A stretch of DNA of 23,994 nt from JAXMBX01 sp046349635. GTDB taxonomy: Bacteria; Planctomycetota; Planctomycetia; Planctomycetales; Planctomycetaceae. The notes under the pieces were generated by a model. That model was given only the letters and a program-made list of their open reading frames with translations, did no database searches and was not told where the DNA came from. The stretch lies in contig JAXMBX010000067.1 of NCBI GenBank assembly GCA_046349635.1, forward strand, positions 1-23,994, read 5' to 3'. This document shows, piece by piece, positions 1 through 7,721 of the stretch. The position numbers were made by a program, and so were the translations under genes. The first letter of the stretch is position 1; each line of letters starts with the position of its first letter.

Positions 1-472
1 CGTCGATGAACAGCACACCCACGTGTTCGCGCTGGATCGAGACGACCTCAAGCAATCGACCCGCCTGTGGCGACCGCACGATCACCTTGAACTCCTCATG
101 CGCAAACCGCACGCCGCGAATATCCACAACCTCGACCCGGACACTCTTCTGGCCGGTCCAGTAGGCGTACTGGCCCGGAGGAAGAATATGACTGAAGCGG
201 TTCTCCAGCCACACCAGGGCGCGCTCGTGGTCCTTCAGGTCGAGGACGATCGCGTTCCCCGCGAGGGCGCCGGACTTGATGATCAGGTCCAGCTTCTCGT
301 GCGCAATCCAAGGCTCGCGCTGCGAGAGAATATCGACCCGGATCTTCAGCAAGGGATCCACGAACCAGTAAGTACCGGCGTGCAACAGCCGCTGGAACTC
401 GCCGTCGCGGAACAGTAAGCCGATCTCGTAAGTCCGAATCTTGTAACGCTTGAACACTAACAGCTTCAACAT
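1..472 (-). CDS. SPFH/band 7 (slipin-like) membrane protein, N-terminal part, cut by window edge
   Basis: Open frame reading leftward from an ATG at 472-470 and still open at base 1, so only the first 157 residues are visible. The start is supported by a purine-rich ribosome site (AGGGGAG) about five bases upstream. The protein begins MLKLLVFKRYKIRTYEIGLL and continues with FRDGEF, LLHAGTYWFVDPL, IKSGAL, VLDLKDHERALVW and PPGQYAYWTGQ. This is the pattern I associate with bacterial slipin-like SPFH proteins, including a short hydrophobic N-terminus and the LLFRDGEF/PGTYW core. Such proteins form membrane-associated oligomers; a specific role cannot be read from the sequence. The SPFH assignment is from family memory, and the missing C-terminus could carry further domains. 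Confidence 0.78.
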   Translation of the reverse strand, partial: MLKLLVFKRYKIRTYEIGLLFRDGEFQRLLHAGTYWFVDPLLKIRVDILSQREPWIAHEKLDLIIKSGALAGNAIVLDLKDHERALVWLENRFSHILPPGQYAYWTGQKSVRVEVVDIRGVRFAHEEFKVIVRSPQAGRLLEVVSIQREHVGVLFID

Positions 473-930
473 TTTCTCCCCTCCCAGGTAACTGACAAGA
501 GTCCAGGAGGACTGACACGGGAACAGACGTCCGATCCATAGGGACGTCGCAAAATTTTCAGGAATGTCGATTTGGACAGAGACACCTTCAGAAGGTGGAA
601 CGTTCGCGGATCACAGGCCAACTTGCGGAGGGATGTTTCGGTCCGCGGTTTGGCGGGCGTCGATGCGATTTCGAGACACGTTTCATTCCGAGGCGAACCT
701 CGAAATCCGTGGCGTCTCCCGGCGGCGCACCGTTGCCCGGCAAAAGGCACGGACGTCAACAACCTGCAGGGCAATTCGGCCTGCTGCCGGGAAAACTTCT
801 CCTCCGGTACAAACCCGCGACGTCAGCGACGTCACACGCTGTTCCCTTGAAGTCATCTCCCCGGCCGATCAAACAAACGTTCACCTCCCTCCGGTTTCGT
901 TTCCAGTGAGTCGTTTTTCAGACGACATTT
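473..930. other. Noncoding spacer between slipin-like gene and tRNA cluster
   Basis: About 460 bases without a credible gene. Open frames here on either strand have no recognisable domains, no good ribosome sites and arginine/serine-rich composition typical of chance frames in GC-rich DNA. The right part presumably holds the promoter of the slipin-like gene, but I could not identify clear -35/-10 boxes. No strong hairpin was seen. Confidence 0.6.
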
Positions 931-1006
931 TGGCGGTCGATATGGGATTCGAACCCACGACTCCCAGATCCTCAATCTGGTGCTCTTACCACTGAGCTAA
1001 TCGAAA
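931..1006 (-). tRNA. tRNA-like gene, class I fold with anticodon GAG (Leu box), mismatched acceptor end
   Basis: Reading the minus strand gives a 76-nt cloverleaf ending in encoded CCA. The D stem is GCTC/GAGC with loop AGTGGTAA. The anticodon stem is CCAGA/TCTGG with loop TTGAGGA, giving anticodon GAG. The variable loop is five bases (GAGTC) and the T arm is GTGGG-TTCGAAT-CCCAT. Two things are odd. GAG reads Leu codons CUC/CUU, but bacterial tRNA-Leu normally has a long class II variable arm, absent here. The acceptor strands are TTTCGAT and ATCGACC, so pairs 1:72 and 2:71 are T-C mismatches; GG at the 5' end would restore them. U8, A14, G18, G19 and the T loop are intact. It may be a decaying copy of a class I tRNA or a specialised one; the amino acid cannot be assigned. 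Confidence 0.7.
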
Positions 1007-1113
1007 TTGATCCTCTCCGCTCAGAAACCATGTTCGGAACGTGCGGACGCAAAACCGTGCCAAGGCGCGCCGCACGCCGCTGGAAAGAGAAAACCAATGA
1101 CCAAGCCTGCAAA

Positions 1114-1184
1114 TGTCCCCGCCAGGAGTCGAACCTGATCTCCGACCTTCGCACAGTCGAGTGCCTCCGTCACACTCCGAGGAC
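1114..1184 (-). tRNA. Degenerate tRNA-Arg(GCG)-like gene
   Basis: The minus strand folds into a 71-nt cloverleaf. The acceptor GTCCTCG/CGGGGAC pairs at all seven positions (one G-U). The anticodon stem is CGACT/GGTCG with loop GTGCGAA (anticodon GCG, codon CGC, Arg). The T arm is TCAGG-TTCGACT-CCTGG, and the discriminator is A with no encoded CCA. The D arm is poor: with stem GTGT/GGCAC-type pairing, the usual U8, A14 and A21 are all G, which would weaken the tertiary core. Most bacteria read CGC with an ACG (inosine) tRNA, so a GCG anticodon is itself unusual. Intact stems but altered core bases suggest a diverged or partly decayed tRNA. Confidence 0.55.
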
Positions 1185-1396
1185 GTGTTGATTCTGTTGA
1201 GCCTTCTTCAAACCTTCCACAAACGGCGGTTGGTCACCACGTTGGCGGAACAAGTACTTGTGAACCCCGCAGGGTGGCCCGGCCGCCACGGGCCGCGTGG
1301 CGTCAGCCACAGGAATCACTTCAAATCGACTTTCGTTTTATCATGTGTGAACTGGCCCGGAACGGCAGCGACGGGTTCCTCTCTCTTTCCCCTTCG

Positions 1397-1432
1397 ACTC
1401 TCTACTGTTCCACTGCTCTACTCTCTCGCCCG
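1397..1432. repeat. 35-36 nt direct repeat, copy A, just 3' of tRNA-Arg(UCG)
   Basis: This pyrimidine-rich block (ACTCTCTACTG... ending CTCTCGCCCG on the plus strand) recurs at 1661-1695 with only one inserted G. It lies about ten bases past the 3' end of the tRNA-Arg(UCG) gene. It shows that the tRNA 3' flanks were duplicated recently or are maintained as a common element. Confidence 0.85.
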
Positions 1433-1442
1433 AAGGACGCAA

Positions 1443-1514
1443 TACCCCGACCAGGACTCGAACCCGGAACTCCTCGTTCGAAGCGAGGGATGATTTCCGT
1501 TTCACCATCAGGGT
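1443..1514 (-). tRNA. tRNA-Arg(UCG)
   Basis: A 72-nt minus-strand cloverleaf. Acceptor ACCCTGA/TCGGGGT pairs fully (one G-U). U8 and G9 are present. D stem is GTGA/TCAT with loop AACGGAAA. Anticodon stem is CCTCG/CGAGG with loop CTTCGAA, so the anticodon is TCG, reading CGA. The T arm is CCGGG-TTCGAGT-CCTGG. The discriminator is A and CCA is not encoded. A20 and C35, the main arginine identity bases, are present. I regard this as a normal functional tRNA. Confidence 0.88.
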
Positions 1515-1522
1515 GTGTTGCC

Positions 1523-1571
1523 GACGGGTGCCATGCCCGCATCGCGAAGCAGGGCGGGCATGGATTCACTT
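1523..1571. repeat. Dispersed hairpin element, GGGCATGG family, copy 1
   Basis: A perfect 10-bp inverted repeat, CCATGCCCGC at 1531-1540 against GCGGGCATGG at 1554-1563, is flanked by GACGGGTG on the left and ATTCACTTG on the right. The same flanks and stem recur at 9692-9764 around a longer loop. It sits between tRNA-Arg(UCG) and tRNA-Asp and resembles the REP class of bacterial intergenic repeats. Confidence 0.8.
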
Positions 1572-1660
1572 GATGTTGCACATCTCTTGCATCGTCTTTG
1601 GGTGCCACGTCCGCCAAGGGCGCGGCAAGCGTCTCCGAGCTTGGATGACCACTCCTGTCT

Positions 1661-1695
1661 ACTCTCTACTTTCCACTGCTCTACTCTCTCGCCCG
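1661..1695. repeat. 35-36 nt direct repeat, copy B, just 3' of tRNA-Asp
   Basis: Near-identical to 1397-1432 (one base shorter), lying about fourteen bases past the 3' end of tRNA-Asp. It is followed by a small GCCCG-CTCTG-CGGGC hairpin at about 1691-1705 that could help terminate or process the tRNA transcript. The placement relative to the tRNA matches copy A. Confidence 0.85.
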
Positions 1696-1709
1696 CTCTG
1701 CGGGCGCAG

Positions 1710-1783
1710 CGTCCCTGGCGGGATTTGAACCCGCGTCTCCACCGTGACAGGGTGGCGAACATGCCGGACTGTTCCACAAGGAC
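1710..1783 (-). tRNA. tRNA-Asp(GUC)
   Basis: A canonical 74-nt minus-strand tRNA. Acceptor GTCCTTG/CAGGGAC pairs at all seven positions. The D arm is GAAC-AGTCCGGCAT-GTTC. The anticodon stem is CCACC/GGTGG with loop CTGTCAC (anticodon GTC). The T arm is GCGGG-TTCAAAT-CCCGC. Discriminator G73 and the GUC anticodon agree with aspartate identity. CCA is not encoded. It is the first gene of the cluster in transcription order. Confidence 0.95.
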
Positions 1784-1843
1784 GTATTGAACGCAGTCTC
1801 CCCCGATTCTCATCTCTGTTGTGCAGAAGATCGGGAACCGGAA

Positions 1844-1876
1844 AACAAAAAACCCGGTGTCACGCATGACACCGGG
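1844..1876 (-). terminator. Intrinsic terminator closing the cytochrome c maturation operon
   Basis: A perfect 10-bp stem, CCCGGTGTCA at 1853-1862 and TGACACCGGG at 1867-1876, with a four-base loop. On the minus strand it is followed by TTTTTTG, the standard layout of a Rho-independent terminator. It lies about 330 bases downstream of the last gene of the resB-ccsA unit and insulates it from the tRNA genes. Confidence 0.88.
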
Positions 1877-2203
1877 CTGCAAAACTCTCTCGGAGAATTT
1901 GTCAGCAGCGTCAGCCGCGCGGTTTCGGATCCCTCCGGGTTCCACCCAACCGTGTCCCACCCATCTGTATCCCACCACGGGGACCGGGTTGATACCGGAA
2001 GCATCCGGATTCGGATCGGAGGTTTTGGGATGACATCGTGGAGACCTTGAAAAAAACGGCTGTTTGTGACGATGCGACAGGAATCGTGACCGGGTGGACA
2101 CGCCCCCCCCACCGCAGGTTCGCAAGAAATACTGCAAACGGCGTCCATCAATCGCGTACGAGGTCAGAGCAGATCGGATCGCAGTTTATTCCCGAGAAGG
2201 AAA
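1877..2203. other. Noncoding 3' region of the ccs operon
   Basis: About 330 bases between the small coiled-coil gene and the terminator. The frames here have no recognisable protein. Short repeated words occur (for example CCCACCC...CCCACC around 1950-1975), but I see no gene, RNA motif or strong hairpin apart from the terminator at its left end. Confidence 0.5.
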
Positions 2204-2431
2204 CTATTCTTTGGCAGGAGCAGCCTGAAGTTTCGCTACTTCCGCTTCGAGGACTTTAATCTGCGTTTCAAGTTCCCTGAGTTCGGCACGCCGCGCGCCT
2301 TGTTCCCAGAAGGAGGAGACAACCGCCGCCAATTGGAGCACACACACAACCACGAATCCCCACATCACAAGCCGCAGAGCCTGCTTCCGATGCGCGGGCA
2401 TTGATTTTGTCTCGTTGATCGCTTCAATCAT
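2204..2431 (-). CDS. Small single-pass membrane protein with C-terminal coiled coil, third gene of the ccs operon
   Basis: Seventy-five residues starting at ATG 2431-2429, only 24 bases after the ccsA stop, so almost certainly co-transcribed with it. Residues 18-42 form one hydrophobic segment (LVMWGFVVVCVLQLAAVV). Residues 47-70 are a charged helix with hydrophobics at L51, L54, I58, L61, V65 and L68, a clean heptad pattern for a short coiled coil. The basic residues before the segment (HRKQALR) suggest an N-in orientation with the coiled coil outside the cytoplasm. I recognise no named family. By position it could be an accessory subunit of the CcsA-ResB complex, as small CcmD-like proteins are in other cytochrome c systems; this is inference from context only. 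Confidence 0.75.
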   Translation of the reverse strand: MIEAINETKSMPAHRKQALRLVMWGFVVVCVLQLAAVVSSFWEQGARRAELRELETQIKVLEAEVAKLQAAPAKE

Positions 2432-2455
2432 GGCAATCCCCAGGCCGTACGAGAA

Positions 2456-5284
2456 TCAGTTGCTGTGCGCCACCACCGGCGGCGTCGCCTCTGCTCCCGC
2501 ATCCTTCGACGCGGGAGCCTGCTTGCTTCCCACAATCGTCTCCATCGTGTATCGCGTCCACGCCAGGAACACCACCAGCAGATTCAACGCACACGCGCTC
2601 GCCACCCATTCCAGACCCCCGGCTCCCGTCGCGTAGCTGTGCATCCCGACCGTGGAGGGCATGTTCGTCCCCTTCAGCCAGCCATACACCTGCGGCAGCA
2701 CGAAGTTCACCCCGTACCAGCTCATCATGATCGCCTGGAAGCACAACACTGACCCCGCGTTCGTCCCGAACGTCCCCACCCAGCCCGCAAACCGGCCATG
2801 CAGGAACACCAGGTACGCCAGCAGCGAAATCAGCGCCCACACTTCCTTCGGGTCCCAGTCCCAGAACCGCCCCCACGAAACGTCCGCCCACAGCCCGCCG
2901 AGGATCGTCCCCGCGGCCAGCAGCAGCACCGCCACCTGCATCACCTTGTAGCTGAAGTTCGCCAGCACCTGCACGTCCTTGGGAGGCTTCGCCGTCGAAC
3001 GTTCGAGGTGTTCATCTCCCGACCCGAAGCTGTCGATCCCCGCCGTGAAGGCCTGCTTCATGTGTGACGGGTCGAGCGTCTTGCCTGCCGACTTCAATCG
3101 GCTCATCAACCCTTCCGCCCGCATCTTGGCGAGTGTCTGGTCGACCGCCCCCGGGCTCACTTCCGCCCGGCGATACGAACCGAACAGGTAATACAGCATC
3201 GCGAGATTTCCCAAGCCCCACGCGAGCGCCCCCGCCCCATAACTGGAGACGATCGTCAACACGTGGATCGTCAGCCAGTAGTTGTTGTTCAACACCGCCG
3301 CGATCGAACCGATCCGCGGATTCAGAATCTCCGGGTTGAGGTTTCCAACCTGGTACGCCAGCACCATCCCGAACAGCGCGACCGGGATCGAGCCGATCAG
3401 GAAGAACTGCCGGCTGAACACCTGCTCCCAGGCGTGCGCCGATTTCCGCCGCAGTTCCGGAATCACCATCACCAGCGAACTCGCCAGCGTGATGATCACG
3501 CGCGGCACGTACCATGCCGCCAGCAGCACCGTCGCGATTCCAATCCCCCACGTCAGCAGCGCCTCGAACGAAACAGTGTTCTCACCCGTGATCGGCGGCG
3601 TCAGCGAAATAATCTTGAACGACGATTTGTATTCCCGCAGCGGCGCGACCTGCGTCAGGACCATCATCACCACGGCGAAACCGGCGACTCGCGCCGCCAG
3701 CACCAGCGGAGTGAGAATACTCATCGCACCGGCCAGAAACTTCTGGCGATCCTCATCCGTCAACGGCTTCGCTTCCCACGTGAACGGGAACGCGCTCAAC
3801 CGCCAGCTCCATTCCAGACCCGGCCACAACAAAGGCAGAATCCCGAACCACAGCCCCAGCACCGAAACCACGTACGACACCCAGATCACCGTCTCATACA
3901 TGTTCGTCACCGGCGGACGCCCGGCGATCGCAATCCGCAGACCGAAACCATACGTCGCAAACAGAATCGCGGCCGCCGTCACTCCCATCCCCACGAGGTA
4001 CAGGAACCGCCCCCACCCTTTCAGCCCTTCCCGCAGCAACCCCAGGATCCACGCCGCCAGGAGTGGCAACGAGGCCAGACCGAAGAACCAGCACGCCATG
4101 TAAAACGGCTGCAATTTGTTGTAGTGAATCTCCGTCTTCATGCTCCCCACCGCGGGATACGCCGTCAGCGCCATCTGCGCCTCATCCAACGGCAGCGGAA
4201 TGTAACCCTCCGGTCCCTTCGCAATCGGACCCATGCTCTTCCGGGCCGTTTCCAGCTCGTGCGCCAGGTCCGAGACCTTCGTCCCGAACACCCGCAGCGC
4301 ACGCTCGAACTCCACCGGCCCCTTCGTCCCGATCTGCTCGTACGCGGTCCGGGTCTGATCGAACGAAGTCTTGATCTCCTGCAGGTACGGGCGAACCTTG
4401 GATTGCAGCGGCAGGGCAGCCGTCAACTGCGCCAGCGAGTCCTCATCCGACTTGGGACGCCCATTGTTGTCCCGTTCCTTGCGGCGGATGTACAGCCCCC
4501 GGTCCATGATGTTTTGCATCATCGCCATTCCATCCGGCGCCATCAGCGCGACGATATTCACGTCCCCCCGCTGTTGCCAGTTGTCCAGCTTCAACAGCGA
4601 CCCGAGCGGAATCCATGCGGCGATCCCCGAGTTTGGATCGACCTGCTCCGTCAGAATGCGCGGGTCGATGCCGGGGACGACGAGCAGTTCGTGCGCATCG
4701 ATCACCCCCAGGAACTCCTGCACGTGCCGCACGAACTCCCCAAACTTCCCGTTGATCCGTTTCTCTTCGGGATTGTCACCGACATCCGCAGCCGACTTCG
4801 ACTGCCGTGCCGCCTGCTCGATCGCTTCGTATCTCTTCTGCAGATCCTTGGAGCGGAACACCACCCCTTCACCCTTCTTGGAGGCATCCCAGTCCAGGAA
4901 ATCATCCAGCGAGACATACGTCCCCTCGGTCAGCTTCTCCCCCAGCATGATCTTCCGCAGCGGACGGTACTCGCAGCGGATCACCGGCTTCTTGACCCAC
5001 ACATCCGGCAACGCGATCCACACGTACAGCAACTCCGGCGCCCGATACGTGCGCAGCGTCTTGCCCGTCTGCGGATCGACCTCATTCCACTTCGAGCGCC
5101 CGGTGATCAGCGTCACCTTCTCCTCGGCGTAAGTATCCAGCGGCTTGATCCGCCCGTCGTCCAGAACGGGCAGGCTCTGCCACGCCGACCAGTCGATCTT
5201 CGGGGCCGGGGCAGATCCCTCCGCGGACCACGCCGGAGAAACACTCAACGCCACCAGGATGAGAGCTGAAAAAATGGAACGCAT
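2456..5284 (-). CDS. ccsA: Cytochrome c biogenesis protein CcsA/ResC with large periplasmic N-terminal domain
   Basis: A 942-residue protein. I place the start at ATG 5284-5282, not the longer frame, because it opens directly with a signal-type segment (MRSIFSALILVALSVSPAWS) and has AAGG about nine bases upstream. After a long extracytoplasmic region with no obvious domain (roughly residues 25-400) come multiple membrane segments with CcsA hallmarks: GRPPVTNMYETVIWVS, a conserved histidine in WLTIHVLTIVSSYGAG, the tryptophan-rich heme-binding WWD signature near residues 799-832 (VSWGRFWDWDPKEVWAL) and a late histidine in VGMHSYATGAGG. These mark the System II heme transporter/cytochrome c synthase subunit that works with ResB. 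It is far longer than a classical CcsA of about 300-400 residues; long N-terminal extensions fit the planctomycete type. It sits 197 bases after resB and 24 bases before the small membrane gene. Confidence 0.93.
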   Translation of the reverse strand: MRSIFSALILVALSVSPAWSAEGSAPAPKIDWSAWQSLPVLDDGRIKPLDTYAEEKVTLITGRSKWNEVDPQTGKTLRTYRAPELLYVWIALPDVWVKKPVIRCEYRPLRKIMLGEKLTEGTYVSLDDFLDWDASKKGEGVVFRSKDLQKRYEAIEQAARQSKSAADVGDNPEEKRINGKFGEFVRHVQEFLGVIDAHELLVVPGIDPRILTEQVDPNSGIAAWIPLGSLLKLDNWQQRGDVNIVALMAPDGMAMMQNIMDRGLYIRRKERDNNGRPKSDEDSLAQLTAALPLQSKVRPYLQEIKTSFDQTRTAYEQIGTKGPVEFERALRVFGTKVSDLAHELETARKSMGPIAKGPEGYIPLPLDEAQMALTAYPAVGSMKTEIHYNKLQPFYMACWFFGLASLPLLAAWILGLLREGLKGWGRFLYLVGMGVTAAAILFATYGFGLRIAIAGRPPVTNMYETVIWVSYVVSVLGLWFGILPLLWPGLEWSWRLSAFPFTWEAKPLTDEDRQKFLAGAMSILTPLVLAARVAGFAVVMMVLTQVAPLREYKSSFKIISLTPPITGENTVSFEALLTWGIGIATVLLAAWYVPRVIITLASSLVMVIPELRRKSAHAWEQVFSRQFFLIGSIPVALFGMVLAYQVGNLNPEILNPRIGSIAAVLNNNYWLTIHVLTIVSSYGAGALAWGLGNLAMLYYLFGSYRRAEVSPGAVDQTLAKMRAEGLMSRLKSAGKTLDPSHMKQAFTAGIDSFGSGDEHLERSTAKPPKDVQVLANFSYKVMQVAVLLLAAGTILGGLWADVSWGRFWDWDPKEVWALISLLAYLVFLHGRFAGWVGTFGTNAGSVLCFQAIMMSWYGVNFVLPQVYGWLKGTNMPSTVGMHSYATGAGGLEWVASACALNLLVVFLAWTRYTMETIVGSKQAPASKDAGAEATPPVVAHSN

Positions 5285-5394
5285 GGGAGCAACCTTAAGC
5301 CATTGGGCAAGTGATTCCGCCGAAAGCTGAATTCGAACAGATTCAAATCTGGAACGCGAACGCTCCATTTTTCATTTTATCCAAAAGTGCCTCG

Positions 5395-5463
5395 CAAAAT
5401 GCGGTGGGTGATCACGCTCGATCTGCGAATTTCAGGAAGCCGCACTTCCTCCAGAGCATTTTG
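5395..5463. repeat. Inverted-end intergenic element (CAAAATGC...GCATTTTG), copy 1
   Basis: A 69-bp segment with perfect 8-bp terminal inverted repeats, CAAAATGC at 5395-5402 and GCATTTTG at 5456-5463. It is related to 17094-17161 in reverse orientation. Left about 25 bases (…GCGGTGGGTGATCACGC) and right about 18 bases (CCTCCAGAGCATTTTG) match with few differences, while the middle diverges. It lies inside the operon between resB and ccsA. Confidence 0.75.
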
Positions 5464-5481
5464 TGAGACGTTCTAAAAAAG

Positions 5482-7721
5482 CTATGTCGACACAGGTTGG
5501 GCGGAAGCCGGCTCCTGGGCCGGTGCCGCCGCCGGTTTGATTGTTTTCGGAGCTGTCGGTTTGAAGAAATATGCCCGCATGTAGAACATCAGGAAGATCC
5601 CCACCGTAATCAGCAGCGATCCCAGGTATTTCAGCCACCGTCCCGGATCGTAATTCACCCGGAACACGGAAGCAGCCGGGATCTTCCCTTCCGGGGGCAT
5701 GTAATTCTCCTGGAAGAACCGCAGCGTCCGCCCCTGCGGATCCGGATAATCCAGTGGAGCGTTCATCGTGATGATGAAATCCTTCCCCTTCTCATCCTTC
5801 GTCGGTGTCTTCTCACCCGGAAAAACCGAAACGTGGCTGGTGTAGTTCGACGCCATCGCCACTCCCGCCACCTTCTTCAATTCGAAGTCATCCAGCCGCA
5901 TCGTGAATCCGACCGGCGTCTCGCGCGGCCGATACGTCAACTGCACGTCGTGACCCTCCGGCAGCGACACCTGTTCCACCTGGTTGAACCGCACAGGCTC
6001 CCAGGGTTCGGGCAGGTTCTGCCGCAACCAGAACTCTTTCGACTTCGGCTGCTCCTTGTCCTTCCAGCTCAGCCGCACCTTGATCTGCCGCGTCATCTTC
6101 GCGTCCGCAGCATCCTTGTTGAACGGCAAAGGCAACACCGCATACGGCAACGGCGGATTCCCCGGACGAACGGGACTCTCCGCCGTCTGCGGAATGTAGC
6201 GCACCAGCGACATCTTGAACACGTTCGCCCCGCCCCCCGCCGAAAACGCATCCACAGGCTTGTCCACTTCCAGCGCGCCCGAGGACACAATCCGCCCCGT
6301 CTTCTGCTGCCACACCCGGTAATTCAGCGTGTTCGCCGGCCCTTCCACAATGTCGATCCGTGCCATGCTCATCGGATGGAAATACTCCACCAGCAGACCC
6401 GGAATCAATTTCGAATTCGACTTCAGAGTGTCCGCGATGGGCAGGTAATGCAAAAACGGCATCAGGCAGAACCGCACCACTTCAAACGTCTGCTCCGCCG
6501 GTTTCTTCCCATTCTCCTCCGGCCCCTGATATTTCAGCTTCAAATGCACCGCCGGAAAATCGCGCGGCTTCTTCGCTTCTCCCAGCGGATTTTCCCCCTC
6601 ACCTTCCTTCGCGGCAGGCTCATCCGTCGCCACGTCCACGAATTTCCCCGTCTGGAAATATTGATTCAGATCCAGACGCTTCGCGAAATCCAGCAACTCC
6701 ACGCTCAGCCCCTCGCCGATCTCCATCGGCTTGCCCGCTTTCTTCTCTTCCAGCAACCGGTCCACCGAGAAATCGACCGGCTCATCCTTCCAGTAAAAGA
6801 CCACCATCCCGTTCCCCTCGACTTGCCGGGTCGGAATGCACTTCGGGAACATCGCGAACTCTCCCGCATCCTTGATCCGCCACAAATTGATGTCACCCAT
6901 CCGCATGCCACCGCCAGGGGGAAATGCCTCCGTCGTGAATCCCATCCGGTGGTTGTAGCGGAATTCGAACGGCCCCATCTCCGCCGGGCCTCCCATCCGT
7001 TCCTGCGCGGCAGCCGGCAATTTGAATTTCACTTCCAGATACGGAAGCGATGAAAAAGGCTCATCTGATGTATTCGCGATCGTCTCGCTCCGCGAGTAAT
7101 AGTCCACCAGCTCCAGCTTCACATCCTTGTGTTCGTACAGCGTCACCGGCGCATGCGTCCAAGGCTTCGATAGGTCGTCCTTCCGGGAAAACTCTCCACC
7201 CGTCGCCACCACCCGCTCGGTGCATCATCTTTCCAACTGAACGGCCCCAGCTTCAGCGGCAACCGCAGGTCTTCCGTTCGACCCGGAAGATTCGACGCAA
7301 TCAGGTACCCGTGATCCAGGTCAATCGCGACGTGGTTCGTGTCCCCCTCATACACCAGCATCTGGGAGTTCACCGCCCCCTTGTACTGCACCGCCGCGCT
7401 GAACAGCAGCGTCAGCAAACCGATATGCGTGATCACGAAACCCGTCTGGTGCCGCTTCCACGGAAACCGGATCGCCGCCGCGCAGAAGATATTCAACGCC
7501 AATAGCGCCAGCAGCCCGATAAACCACGGCGTCTGGTAGATGTACCACTGCACACCTTCCGTCCTGCACGTCGATTCCACGAACGTCGCCACCGCCAGCA
7601 CCACCGCCACGCTCAGAATCAGCACCACCGCCAGCTTCAGCGACGCGCAGAACTCATACAGCGAAAGGATCCAGCGGGTCAGCCAGAACTGGTCAGGTTG
7701 AGCGAGGCGATGTCGGGCCAT
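5482..7721 (-). CDS. resB: Cytochrome c biogenesis protein ResB (Ccs1-like), interrupted by a frameshift
   Basis: Starts at ATG 7721-7719 (MARHRLAQPDQFWLTRWILS) with a basic N-terminus and ResB-type membrane segments: SLKLAVVLILSVAVVLAVATFVES, WFIGLLALLALNIFCAAAIRFPWKR and HQTGFVITHIGLLTLLFSA. This frame runs to a stop near 7143. A second frame, continuous to 5482, carries the rest: a long soluble extracytoplasmic region, then a final membrane segment near the C-terminus (YLGSLLITVGIFLMFYMRAYFF). The two join by a one-base change between about 7200 and 7227; restored, the protein is about 745 residues. ResB binds heme and the apocytochrome together with CcsA, encoded next. It heads the operon. 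The break may be an assembly indel, since loss of ResB should abolish cytochrome c assembly while ccsA looks intact. Confidence 0.85.

Noticed and set aside
3263..5269. Long plus-strand open frame of 668 codons antisense to ccsA
   Set aside because: Very rich in arginine, glutamine and histidine with no domains. It is the antisense shadow of a GC-rich coding gene, and the opposite strand has clear CcsA hallmarks.
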